Below are positions 10,675-22,286 of a stretch of DNA of 34,388 nucleotides, one piece after another. The DNA comes from Pelargonium nanum (Eukaryota; Streptophyta; Magnoliopsida; Geraniales; Geraniaceae). The DNA lies in contig JAYMTF010000526.1 of assembly GCA_036897485.1 (NCBI GenBank), forward strand, positions 1-34,388. The letters are read 5' to 3'. Each line of letters opens with the position of its first letter. Within the stretch, counting starts at the first letter, position 1. The translations under genes were made by a program, and so were the position numbers. Under the pieces are notes generated by a model. It saw nothing but the letters and a program-made list of their open reading frames with translations. It ran no database searches and was not told the DNA's origin.

Positions 10675-10737
10675 CGTTTTGGTCTGTGGAGCGTGAACAA
10701 CACTGCCACTCCTTGGAATTGAGATCTGGGAAGGAAA

Positions 10738-10793
10738 TGGGCCCAAGTATGGGGCAATATAGGTGGGCTTGATAACTAAATGGGCCGTGGGCT
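10738..10793. promoter_or_regulatory. Cluster of four site II (TGGGCC/T) elements
   Basis: TGGGCCCA (10738-10745, self-complementary), TGGGCT (10764-10769), TGGGCC (10781-10786) and TGGGCT (10788-10793) lie 64-119 bases before the start codon of DUF3128 copy B. Site II elements are established TCP-factor targets in promoters of plant mitochondrial and ribosomal-protein genes. Function here is inferred from motif and position. Confidence 0.65.
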
Positions 10794-10799
10794 TGTCAA

Positions 10800-12330
10800 C
10801 GGGCACACTTTTTTTTTCCCGGTTTATACTATGGGGTTCCTGAGCGGGGCTGCACACTCGCGGTTGGCACATTTAAACCGTTTTACCACACTCATACTAA
10901 TTCTCATTCGAGATTTGTTCACAGTTAAAGTCTTCTCCTCTCCCCATGGATGTGATGAGCGGGGATCGAACGCAAACACTCTTGCCACTCACGCACGGAC
11001 ACACTTTTGAATGAGACAAAAACAACTCTGATAATTAGAGTTGATAATTCGGATTTCGGATCAGATTCGGTCATTTTTCCGGGATTAGGTTCAAAAGATC
11101 TAATTTGAACCCGATGTAAAAGGATAACGGGTTGCGGGTGGCTTATCGATTTCAGATTTTATGTATAGAATGTGCGGGTTTATACGAAATTGTATGATTC
11201 AAAAAGGTTATCAGGTCCATTTGATGTAATCTAAACTTGAAAATATGCATATCAATTTTGAGTGCCCGCATGATAATCAAATACCTTATCATGAGCAACC
11301 TGCTTCGCATATATCAAATGATCAGAAGAACGTTCAACTGTCACATGGTTGGTTAAATTTGTTAGTACAACAATGAAACAGTAAGACAAACTACTGTCAT
11401 TTTCACGAGATTCTGAAACGCGATAGTACCAAGAAATAGACACGTGCTCATAATGAAAATAACAATTATAACGAAGAAAGACAAAATAAAACTTAAAAGA
11501 ACATAATAAGCCATGGAACCTCCAACAGAGTAGAAGCAAAATATAAAAATAAAATAACATCTACAATATATTCAAAACTTAGTAGCATGAAAAGAATCAA
11601 TCCAACCATAACAACCACACTGTCACAAACTAGCATGTGATGATAACGAGACGTTTATCAGTAGAACAAACCAGAGAAGTCAGTTGAGAAAATGACACAT
11701 TAACACCAAATATAAGAACAAAAGTAACCAGATTAGATTTGCTAAATATGAATTTATTTAATACATAATAAGAAAACGAAGAATAGAAAAATAATTAAAT
11801 CACCGCCGAGAAAAAAATAAAATAAAAAAAGCTCGTACATACTTTATTTTAAACATTTTAAAAATAAATAATGTAGAACCAATATTTGAAAAGCACATAG
11901 ATATTGGCGGGTAATGTCCCTAAAATATTGTGAATTCGTTCCCGCCTTTACCATCTAATGAAACTAACAAACAAATTTCCAAACCAACCTTTAATTTTCG
12001 GATGATTTAAAATGTTTCATGGATCGGACTGTTATCTGAGTCAACTCACCTACTCACTGAGTCACTGACACTTTTCGCGTATTATTATTTTATTTTCATT
12101 ATTTATCAATATTCAACGTGTAAATTTCAAAAAAAAAATAAATAAATAATATTCAACGTGTGGTATTGAAGGAAGCGTAATGGTGCTAGTGGTGGGACGG
12201 ATCGTCTACATGCAGGCTCACAGTAAGATGATACCTTTTGCATTGACTGTGATTTGTTTTGATAAAATTATTTTTTTTGGTGTGTGATTTGTACTTATCT
12301 CAATATTTTAATACCATATATTTTCTGCAG
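10800..12330. other. Gene-poor intergenic region with repeat remnants
   Basis: At about 11035 the sequence TAGAGTTGATAATTCGG matches the end of the hAT-like MITE family, followed by the typical GATTCGG/GAACCCG-rich interior to about 11180, but no matching right end is found, so it is probably truncated. The rest shows AT-rich sequence, and the minus ORF at 11252-11560 has no recognisable domain. Confidence 0.45.
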
Positions 12331-12332
12331 AC

Positions 12333-12521
12333 CGAGGGGAGGACGAGTCCAGTGTCTTAGGTCTGATAGTTAAAGACATCTTGTCTATTGCTGCAAATTT
12401 TATTTCTGTTAAATTTAGTTGGATTAGTCGGTCTGCGAACCAAATAGCTCACGTCTTAACTAGGTCGTCGGTTTCAGTTTCTGGTGTGGATGGGTGGTTG
12501 GGTCTTCAACCTCCTGTTAAT
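12333..12521 (+). pseudogene. LINE-type RNase H domain fragment
   Basis: An open frame encodes FSWISRSANQIAHVLTRSS, followed by DGWLGLQPP. The F-S-W-x-x-R-x-x-N-x-x-A-H-x-L motif is characteristic of the C-terminal RNase H (RVT_3) domain found in plant non-LTR retrotransposons and in proteins derived from them. Only this tail is present; no reverse transcriptase or start is seen, so it is a dead fragment. Confidence 0.72.
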
Positions 12522-12623
12522 GTTTCGTATTTGTTGCTTCGGAGATGGTTGCTGATTAATAAAATCCGGAAAGTTACGTTAAAAAAAACCATATATTTTC
12601 TTATTTTATGGATTATAATCTAA

Positions 12624-13980
12624 ATTATTTATTTATAATCATATTAATTAAAGCATATACATGCATGCCACTTTTGATTTATGTTATATAAATTCTCACA
12701 TTTATTGTTGTGTCGTATATACATTGCACAAGTATATATATATATTGGAGTGAATCATTTGTTTTAAATCACATTAAGATAGGAAGGATAAAAATACAAA
12801 AAAATTCATAGCAAATTTTAATGCAAATTGCATTAATCCACCTACTTTAATGTATTAACGATTATGATTTTTATTGAGTTGTCTCTTTTTAATCAATTGT
12901 TCACCGTCTTTCAGTTGAAACCTGAACCACTTGAAGCGCGTCAAACTCGTCATCTTGTCAACTCCACTCCACAACTCAACTAAGCGTCCCACAGATTGAC
13001 AACACCTTCATCATACAATTCGTATTTGTTCGATATTATTTGCATAATCGCAAAAAAAAAATATACAAAACCTAAATCCAATAACTTCAAAAAATTTAAA
13101 TATAACAATGATTCGCTATCTAAACGAGAATCTGTTTTTTTTAAATCATCTAATTAAATCTACTATTAATATATGTTTTTGAGCCACCGCTCACTAAAAA
13201 AAGTATTTTTTTTTATTGGAGAAAGGCGACCCAAAAGTGGCGGTATTGTTTGAGTCTGTAATGTGAAGAAGGATAACATAAGAGAATAAAGGCAAAATCT
13301 CATTGTTCGTTATTTTATTGATGACTATAAAAGCACAATCCGTTTAGCGTGCACAATGTTTTATAAATATGATGTTGCACAATTTTTTTTTTTTACGAAA
13401 TGACGATAAAATTATATAGGTCGAGGTGTCATTCAAAGGAAAATGAGATTTTTGTAATATATATTTTACGAACAAAAATCAAAATAAAATGAGAATCTCA
13501 TTATCACTATTGATTTAAATTTTATTGACAATTTCTTAATTCAAACAATACAATTATTTGCCATGCAAATACCACATCACTTTATTAAGAAAATTATAAA
13601 ACGAATAACATTTCTTCTTTATTTAGTCCACAATTTGTAAGTTATGGTACCACGAATAATGACTTATAATTAAAATAAATTAGACTTAACAAATCATATT
13701 TATTTAACAAGATGTCGAATTTTTATAAACAATATTAGTGAGCGCACATAATTATTTGGTTGAGATTTTTTTATATTTAAGAGAGAGCACAAAACTATTA
13801 CATGAAGACACCCTCACACGATTTTTCCAACTCCGAATTTGTTAATTTTTTATTATATATTTTTGAGTTTTGACTCAGCGAAAATATTCCACATTAATTA
13901 GTTTTAAAAATCCGCAATAAATCACAACTCGGGCGAGTTGAAAAAACCAAACCCGGACAAGACCGAGTTCCGAGTCCGAC
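12624..13980. other. AT-rich intergenic region upstream of the PTM-like gene
   Basis: No gene or recognisable transposon end is seen. A and T runs and short TA repeats (about 12732-12745) dominate. The last 100 bases should contain the PTM-like promoter, but no clear TATA box was identified. Confidence 0.4.
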
Positions 13981-14123
13981 TCAGGTGACTCGCTACGATT
14001 TAACTGAGAAGAAGAGTGTAGAGAGAGATAGAGATAGAGGCTGTTCTTCTATTCCAATTAGGGCTTGCCTTTTCTCTTTCTTCTTCTCCTTAACCCCAAA
14101 ATCCCCAAAATACGCACAAATCA

Positions 14124-14144
14124 ATGGCGATTTTCAAACCCTAG
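14124..14144 (+). other. Short upstream ORF (six codons) in the PTM-like leader
   Basis: ATG at 14124 followed by five sense codons and TAG (MAIFKP). It lies in the putative first leader exon, just before a donor (CAG/GTACGC) at 14148/14149. Leader intron acceptors between 14325 and 14430 are ambiguous. Confidence 0.4.
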
Positions 14145-14468
14145 ACAGGTACGCTTTGCTTTTTTGCATTTTATCGTCTGAAAAATGAGCAAATTTGAAG
14201 TTTTTGCATATATTTTTTTTATTATCTGTCGCGATTTGTGTCCAATGCTCGATTACATTTATTTTCTTCTCGTTATCGAATGCTCCGAATCTGAGTGTTT
14301 TCAGTGTGTTTGTTTTGTTGTATAGGCGTTTTAGGATCTGTATAAACCCTAGGTTGCGCAGGAGTTTGGGGATGAGCTTTTTGATCTGTTTCTGTTTATC
14401 GGTGTTGTTGTTGAAGTGAGGTTCGATTCGGAGGTCGGTTTGGTTGAATTGGATCGCTGGAATCATCA

Positions 14469-17400
14469 ATGGAGCCTGTGGCTAGGAAGAGAGGCCGACC
14501 TAGGAAGCGGAGAAATGAAGGTGCTGCTGATAAGGAAGGTCCTGAGAGGAAGAAACAGGTGGTTGAGGCGGTACCTATTGTACCTATAGCTTTCGTTGGA
14601 CGTTATGTGTTGAAGGAGTTCAAAGGTAATGGGATTTTTCTCGGGAAAGTAGTGTATTATGATACGGGATTGTATAGAGTTGAGTATGAGGATGGTGATT
14701 GTGAGGATTTAGATAGTGGTGAGCTTCGGATGATTGCTCTCGAGGAAAACTATTTCGACGACGAATTGATTGCTAGGAGAAAGAAGTTGGATGGGTTGGT
14801 ATTGAAAAGTAGTGCAAGGAGTAGAAATAGATTACAGAAAAAGGTGGTGGGATCAACGAAGGAGGTTAAATCGGAGTCAATGAGTGAGCTTAGTGACAAG
14901 CCAACTATGGAAGATGGGGAACAAGTTGATGGTGATGTTGATTCATCTAGCGATTCGTGTGAGGATTCTTGTGATAGGGATTTGGAGCCGGAGGTCCCGC
15001 CCATTCCGCCACCTCAATTGCCCCTGTCTTCAGGCACTATTGGGGTGCCAGAGGAGTTTGTTTCACATCTTTTTTCTGTATATGGTTTTTTGCGCTCATA
15101 TAGTATATGCCTTTTCCTTAGCCCATTTGCATTGGATGAACTTGTGGGGTCTCTTAATTGCTCTGCGCCGAACTATCTGTTGGATGCAATTCATGTCGCT
15201 TTGATGCGTGTATTGAGACGTCATCTTGAAGTACTCTCTTCAGAGGGCTCAGAGCTTGCCTCAAAATGCTTGAGGTATTTATATGAGTTTATCATTCTAT
15301 GATTTTCTAATTAGTGACATTATATTTGATAGCTTGTCTTATGAAGCTATACTACCTTTTTTTGATGCAGTTGCTAAGAAAATATAAACCTTTTAGTTGT
15401 TAGACTTTTCTGTTTCAAAACTGATCTTATCTGTTTTTTTTATTGTTTTTTTATAGGTGTTGGAAGTGTAGTTATCATTAATTATTTGAAAACCAAAACA
15501 ATTCAATGAACTTCGTTGATTTAATTTGTCCCGCACCTATATTCTCTTATTAACTAAATGGAGCGAACTGATGCGCATGGGAATGCTTTACATGCATATC
15601 AGAAGTGATTCCTTCACACAATCTATTTTAAGTCTTCCAATTACACATTCTTTCATGTAATATGTGTTGCTTGCAATATATTGATTGAAAAAAGAGTAAG
15701 AATCTATGCTGTAACCTTTGACTGTAGGTGCATTGATTGGAGCTTGCTTGATGCATTGACCTGGCCTTTTTACTTGGTACAATATTTGACAGTAATGGGA
15801 CGTGCAACCGGACCTGAGTGGAAAGGATTTTATATTGATGTTTTGGAGAGAGAGTACTATTCATTACCCGCTTGCAGGAAGTTGATGATTTTGCAAATTT
15901 TGTGTGATGATGTGTTAGATTCTGCTGAGATAAGAGCTGAGCTTGACATGCGTGAAGAATCAGAAGTTGGAATAGATTCTGATCCTGGTGTTACCAATCT
16001 ACCTGCAAATGTTCCGAGAAGAGTTCATCCCAAGTATTCCAAAACTTCTGCTTGTAAGGACAGTGAAGCCATGGACATTATTACAAAGAATCATGAGATG
16101 CAGGTATCTCATGTACCAGGTTCTTTGGGTTTTAAAGGTAGAGAAATAGATAACAGTGTCAATGAGGTTGATATGGATGCGAATGGCGATGAATGCCGAC
16201 TTTGTGGAATGGATGGGACCCTGCTATGCTGTGATGGATGCCCATCAGCCTACCATTCCAGATGTGTAGGAGTGATCAAAATGTATATGCCAGAAGGGTC
16301 ATGGTATTGTCCAGAGTGTACAATTAGTAAGACAGAACCAGCTGTTACGACTGGAACATCACTTAAAGGAGCACAAATATTTGGTGTTGATTCATACGAG
16401 CAAGTTTTCTTGGGTACTTGCAATCATCTATTGGTGTATGTTTTCAGTTACTTTGTCATATCTCTTATTTTCTGAATTTTGATAGGCATTTCTGCTGGTT
16501 TTGGGTCAGGATCAAGATTCAGTTCCTCATCCTAGTCTCTTTGTAATTTTACTATTTTGTATTGCAAAGTATTCTTTGATCTGTTTGGTTGTTTGTTCAT
16601 GATAATTCATATTTGATGTTTCAGGCTTGGAGCTTCTATTGACAAAAAATCTGGGCTGAGATATTACAATCAAAATGATATTCCAAAAGTTCTACAAGCA
16701 CTCTATTCATCAGTACAACATAAAATTCTGTATGCTGGGATCTGCAATTCCATTATGCAGTACTGGAATATCTCTGAAAGTATCTTGTCTCTTCCAGAAG
16801 AAAACGTGCATGATGCAGCAATGTCTACACCTTCTCTCCATACTTCTAGTATGGAAAAACATGCAGTTCGTGACACAGTTAAGGCTGAGAAGTGTGCTAT
16901 TGGTGTCAATGAAGATGATGAGGCACTCTCACTGCCCCAGACCTCAGATTCAGTGGTTCAAACTAAGTGTCACACTACAGCTATCCAGGTTAATGCTCAT
17001 GATAGTCAGAAGCATTCTGACCTGATTAGAATTGAATCTGCTGCATCTGTTGGTTCAGTGAGCCAGCAAGCTGGTCCATCTGACCTAACTCAACAAAGCC
17101 TTGCTGGCAGATCAAGTAGTGCGATAGACTTGGCTGCATGTACTCCGGGGTTCAGCAGAAGTTATGCTGGGCATGTCAACGACAGTTGTTTAACAGATAA
17201 TATTTCCTCTCAAAGTAAGTTAATGAATCATTCTGTTTTTAGGAATGGTGACAGAATTTCATCCAATGACCGTACCTTTGTATATATGGGATCTTCTTTT
17301 AAACCCCAGGCATACATAAATCAGTACATGCATGGGGATTTTGCTGCATCTGCCGCTGCCAATCTGGCTATCCTTTCATCAGAAGAAAAGCGACCTTCTG

Positions 17401-20400
17401 ACGTTCTTGCTTTCTCTAACCCTAGAAAAGCTGTCAGTGCCAATATTTCATTGCAAGCAAAAGCATTCTCCTTAACAGCTGTACGATTTTTCTGGCCAAG
17501 TTCTGAAAAGAAACTTTTTGAGGTTCCAAGGGAAAGGTGTGGTTGGTGTTATTCTTGCAAGGCCTCTGGTGCAAGCAAGAGAGGTTGTATGTTGAACGCA
17601 GCTTCTTTGAGTATCACTAAAGGTGCTATGAAGTTTCTTGCCGGTCCTCGTTCTGTGAAGAGTGGAGAAGGCGTTCTTCCTAGTATCATAATGTATACAT
17701 TATACATGGAGGAGAGTCTTTGTGGTCTTCTAGTTGGCTCCTTCCGATGTGAAAATTATAGAAAACAATGGCGTAAACAAATGGAACAGGCTTCAACTTG
17801 CAGCAAAATTAAATCTCTTTTGCTTGAAGTAAGTTCTTGTTTATAACATATTCCTTTATACTCTTTTTTATTTTAATGAGGTTTCTCTTGTTTGATGAGT
17901 TTGCTTAATGTTGAGTTAATGTGATTTGTCTTTTTGCTGTTTTAGTTCCATCCAGCCGTACAATCACGTGATCTACTACTTATACTTTAATTTTTTTTGG
18001 GTTTAGTAGATGGAAAATGTTGATGATTACTTGTTGCTATTCTGAATTGCATTGATTGATATTTGAAAAAAAACAATTTTTTTTTTGAGGGGATAACTTA
18101 TATCTGATCAAATAATGTCATTTCTCAAATTATTCACGAATAACCTGGATTTTGTGATTGATTAGTGGAGTATGAAACACTAAGCTATTGGCACTATATA
18201 TATATATATATGTTATATAGATTAGTTGGAATTACTCCCATCCTATCTTGCCCGACTGTTTTGAATATATAATTTGTTTAGGGAACTCACCATCTTATGT
18301 CTTCATGTAATCAAAGATTCACAATATTACGATTTTCCTCATTTACTCTTCATTATTCAGTGTTTAAATTGTTGATTGCTCTTATCGAATTATTTAAATA
18401 TTACATGCAAGTGTCTCCATGTGAACAATATTTTTGGTCATCCATAATAGATTTGTGATCTAATAGCATGGGGTAAAGAGAGCACACTAAAAATCACACA
18501 CTAAAATCATACTGCGCGCAATCCAAACATACAAGCAACATGTGCGGAAACCCTAAAAGACAACCCAAAAATAGAAAGAAAAGAATTGCACCCAAAAGCT
18601 CAAAATATCAGTCTATTTTGCATTGCCAAGTTGGATCTGATCCCTATATCTTCTTTTGTAGCTTGAGAGAAACATCCGTATTATTGCTTTTTCTGGAGAC
18701 TGGGTTAAGCTGGTGGACAATATGCTGGTTGATTCTGCTGCAGTTCAAAATGCCACATGCACTACTGGTTCAGTACAAAAACGTGGACCAGGTGGCAGGC
18801 GAGGCAGGAAACCGTCTGCTTTGACTTCAGATAAAGCAGATGGTTGCCATGACAAAAGTTTTTGCTGGTGGCGAGGAGGGAAATTAAGCAAACTTATATT
18901 TCAGAAAGGGATACTGCCTAAGTCGTTGATTAAGAAAGCAGCTCGCCAAGGTAACTTCTAAGCTTCAGTTCCTCCATCCTGCATAAAAAAAGCAGCAATT
19001 TTGTTCTGTTTGGGAATGATTTTTATATTATTAAGCTTTGTTTCATTTCATTTTTACTCATTGTATTTTTGGCCCTTTAGGTGGTTTACGAAAAATTTCT
19101 GGTATATATTATACCGATGGTCCAGAGGTTCCTAAAAGAAGCAGACAGTTAGTTTGGAGAGCAGCAGTTGAAGCAAGTAGAAATGCATCTCAATTAGCAT
19201 TTCAGGTTTGCATGTGTTGCTGTATTCCTTGCAATCATAATTTATCTACTTGCTTTCTCACTTGTTTAAGCAATCTGCTCAATGTTCTAATTGCATTTTA
19301 GATTTATGTCAAGTAACCTTCCAAAAATAAAATTTGCCTTTGCATCAGGTCAGATACCTAGATATTCATGTCAGATGGAGTGATCTTGTGCGTTCCGAGA
19401 TTAGTCTCCCGGATGGAAAAGGTCCTGAGACAGAAGCTTCTGCTTTCAGAAATGCTATTGTTTGTGATAAGAAAATTGTGGAAAACAAGACCAGATATGG
19501 CGTAAATTTTACTAATCAAAAGCATCTCCCTTCTCGTGTCTTGAAGAATATCATTGAAACGGAGCAAAAGGAAGATGGAAAAGAGACATATTGGTTTCTT
19601 GAGACACGTATTCCTTTATATTTGATCAAAGAGTACGAAGAAAAATCAAAGAGCTCGGAGCAAGTGCTTTTGCCGTCGGCCAAGAATGGCTTGAATGTTT
19701 TGTCCAGTTTACAAAGAAGGCAGCTAAAAGCTTCTCGTAAAGATATTTTTTCTTTTTTGAAGCGAAAGAGAGATAATATGGAGGCATGCTTTTGTGCTTC
19801 CTGTCAGCAGGATGTTTTACTCAGGTAATATTCTGCCATTGCAATATTTCCATTTTCATATTATAATCAATAATTTGGGCTTAAGCTTATTAATCTGTAT
19901 CTGATGCAGGAATGCTGCGAAGTGTAGTGCATGTGAAGGTACTTACCAACCTCATCAGCCCCATATGCCAATACTCTAAATCTATGATATATTTGATTCA
20001 ATGCTTTATCACTGCTACTTTGACCATTACTTTAAGAATTGCATCTATAACTACTGCTCTAATATGTGAACATCATATCATGTATTGCATCTTTAATACT
20101 CCCTTCATCCCAAAATGAGTGTCTTGTTTCTCTAACAATTGTCCCAAAATGAGTGACCTCTTTCTCAGGAAGTTAGTTAATGTATAAATTACCAATAGTA
20201 TCTTTACAATAAGTTCATAAGTACTAAGTATCCTTTAGTTCCATTCAAAGTTTTTTCAAAGAGAACATTTTTGTTTGTCTTCTCCATAGGTTGACATCAG
20301 ATAACATTTTTCAATTGCGGAAATTCCTATTTTGAGTAGTCAATTTCTGGAGATTATGGAGAAAGATAAACTAAAAATATGGTTGATGTTTTGTGGATAC

Positions 20401-22286
20401 ACTATAGATGTTAATACTGGCTACATACTCATATGCCTGGAGATGATATAGATGCCCGTGATAGTATGTTGTTATAGACTCATAGTTATTTAGTGTTTGC
20501 CGAATTTGATAATTTAGAATGCTTTATACTGATGATAGTCATATGCCATGTTTTCAGGTTACTGTCACAAAGATTGTACTGTCAATTCACCAGTTTCTGC
20601 AAATGACGTATTTCAGTTAGTAATCATTTGCAAAAAGTGTTACCGTGTCACGGATCTTGTTCAGAATACTAGACCTAAACTTGCTGGTCCCTTGGCCTTG
20701 CAAGGACAGCATCATCACAATGCAGTAGCTGCCCCAAAGGACACAAAGCAAAAGGGCTATAGTCAACCACTAGCACTGGTTGGGACCCGGGAGAGTTCTT
20801 CTGAGGTGAAACTGGCAGCACCTATTAGGAATCGGGATAATTCTTCTGCGGTGAAACAGACACCTGCTAGAATTCGGGGAACTTGTTCTGAAGTGAAACA
20901 GACACCTATTAGAATTCGGATAACTTGTTCTGAGGTGAAACCAGCTACCTCTGATTCTAAACCGGTGACCAAAAGCAAGCCCAAGAATCGTACTTGGGGA
21001 ATCATTTGGAAGAAGCCTGGCGTTAAAGATGATGGCATTGAGTTCAGGCGTCAAAACATTATTTCGAGGGATATGACAGATAGGAGATTGTTGGAACCTG
21101 TATGTCACTCATGCCACAAGCCATATAATTCTGATTTGACATATATTCACTGCGTAACATGCCAAAGTAAGCCTGCTCTTATGATAGATGTTTCTTTCTA
21201 CCAAGAAATTTCTATTACGTTATTATTATTTTAATTTCTGATCAATGATGATTATGGTAATTTGCAGATTGGTTCCATGCTGCAGCTCTTGAAGTAGACG
21301 ATTCAAAACTTTGTGATGTGGTGGGATTTAAATGTTGCAGATGTCGTAGAATAGCTCAACCTTCGTGTCCTTTTAAGAATCCAGATGACAAGAAGCCGGA
21401 GAGCCACAGGCCAGGGGGTAGAAAATCCGATTCTGTTTCAAGAAAATTAGGGGAGAGAGTTATCAAGCAAGAACTTTCTGGAGTTGACTCTGGTTCAAGA
21501 AAATCGGGAGAGAGAGTTGATATAAAGCAAGAACTTTCTGGAGTCGACTCTGTTTCAGGAACCACTTCCGAGGTAAAAGAGTGGGAACCCGCAACACCTA
21601 TGTTCCCCCCCGAGGAGTTCATAAAAGAGGAGGAAGTTTTCTTAAAACAGGAAGATCCTTTTCTTACCTCTCTTTCTCGAGTTGAGCCAATCATAGATCC
21701 TAACTCTGAAGTGGGCCTTGAGTGGAACGCGGCTTCTCATTCAGGGCCACAGAAATTACCAGTCAGAAGGCACGGGAAGCGTGAAGGGGATGTCGATGGG
21801 GTTTCCTGGAACGATCTTTCACATGCTGAATTACCAGCTGACCCCAACGGAAATTCATTTTCCCCCGGTCTGGATTGGAATGCTCCCATAGACGGCTTTG
21901 AAGGAGATATGATGTTCGATTATGACGAACTTAACTACGAGGATATGGAGTTTGAACCTCAAACTTACTTCTCTTTCACGGAGTTATTGCCAGTTGAGGA
22001 TGGCGCCGCCCAGTTAGACGGCGCCATTGATGCATCAGCTGATGCATCCCAACAACTATGGGACATTTCATCGGGTGCAAACTCACGGGAACAACCAGAA
22101 CCCGAGGTTCCCGTAGAATCTACTGTTAATGTTATACAGTGTCGGATGTGCTCCCACACAGAACCTGTTCCAGACCTTTCCTGCGAAATTTGCGGGTTGC
22201 AGATACACAGCCACTGCTCACCTTGGGACGAATCCTTGCATTCTGAAGGAAGCTGGAGTTGTGGCAGTTGCCGTGAGTGGCGCTGA
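14469..22286 (+). CDS. PTM: DDT and PHD-finger chromatin protein, PTM-like
   Basis: Nine exons: 14469-15274, 15728-16435, 16625-17828, 18662-18950, 19081-19205, 19349-19824, 19910-19938, 20558-21166 and 21268-22286. They total 5265 nt and 1754 aa, with consistent phases and GT-AG junctions. Order of parts: AT-hook-like RKRGRPRKRR (6-15); a Tudor/agenet-like segment with GRYVLKEFKGNGIFLGKVVY (about 44-100); an acidic linker; a DDT domain from about 193 to 252; a conserved WSLLDALTWPFYLVQYL segment; PHD1 C425-C466 (ECRLCGMDGTLLCCDGC); a Cys cluster CGWCYSC near 810; further zinc-finger-like segments from 1191 (CFCASC ... CSACEGYCHKDC) and across exons 8-9 (CHSCHKP ... NWFHAAAL ... KCCRCRR); and a last PHD-like finger ending SCREWR. 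Arabidopsis PTM was described as a plastid-envelope-linked PHD factor in retrograde signalling. I see no hydrophobic membrane segments at this C-terminus, so a nuclear reader role is more apparent from sequence. The ATG at 14469 starts the conserved N-terminus. Confidence 0.93.
20099..20165. mobile_element. Stowaway-like MITE end in PTM-like intron 7
   Basis: After TA (20097-20098) the sequence CTCCCTTCATCCCAAAATGA matches the left end of the MITE at 4107, followed by GTGTCTTGTTTC and a second CCCAAAATGAGTG copy. A matching right end was not found before the intron ends, so this is a remnant or a diverged element. Confidence 0.65.
20790..20945 (+). repeat. In-frame tandem repeat in PTM-like exon 8
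   Basis: Successive units of 14-15 codons: SSEVKLAAPIRNRDN, SSAVKQTPARIRGT, CSEVKQTPIRIRIT, then CSEVK. The repeats stay in frame and are basic. Such a repeat is expected to vary in number between alleles. Confidence 0.85.

Noticed and set aside
11252-11560. Minus-strand ORF of 102 aa, hydrophobic and aromatic-rich
   Set aside because: AT-rich intergenic sequence, no recognisable family, no supporting splice or promoter context.
20763-21108. Minus-strand ORFs of 91 and 112 aa with internal repeats
   Set aside because: They mirror the in-frame tandem repeat of PTM-like exon 8 on the opposite strand; no independent domain.
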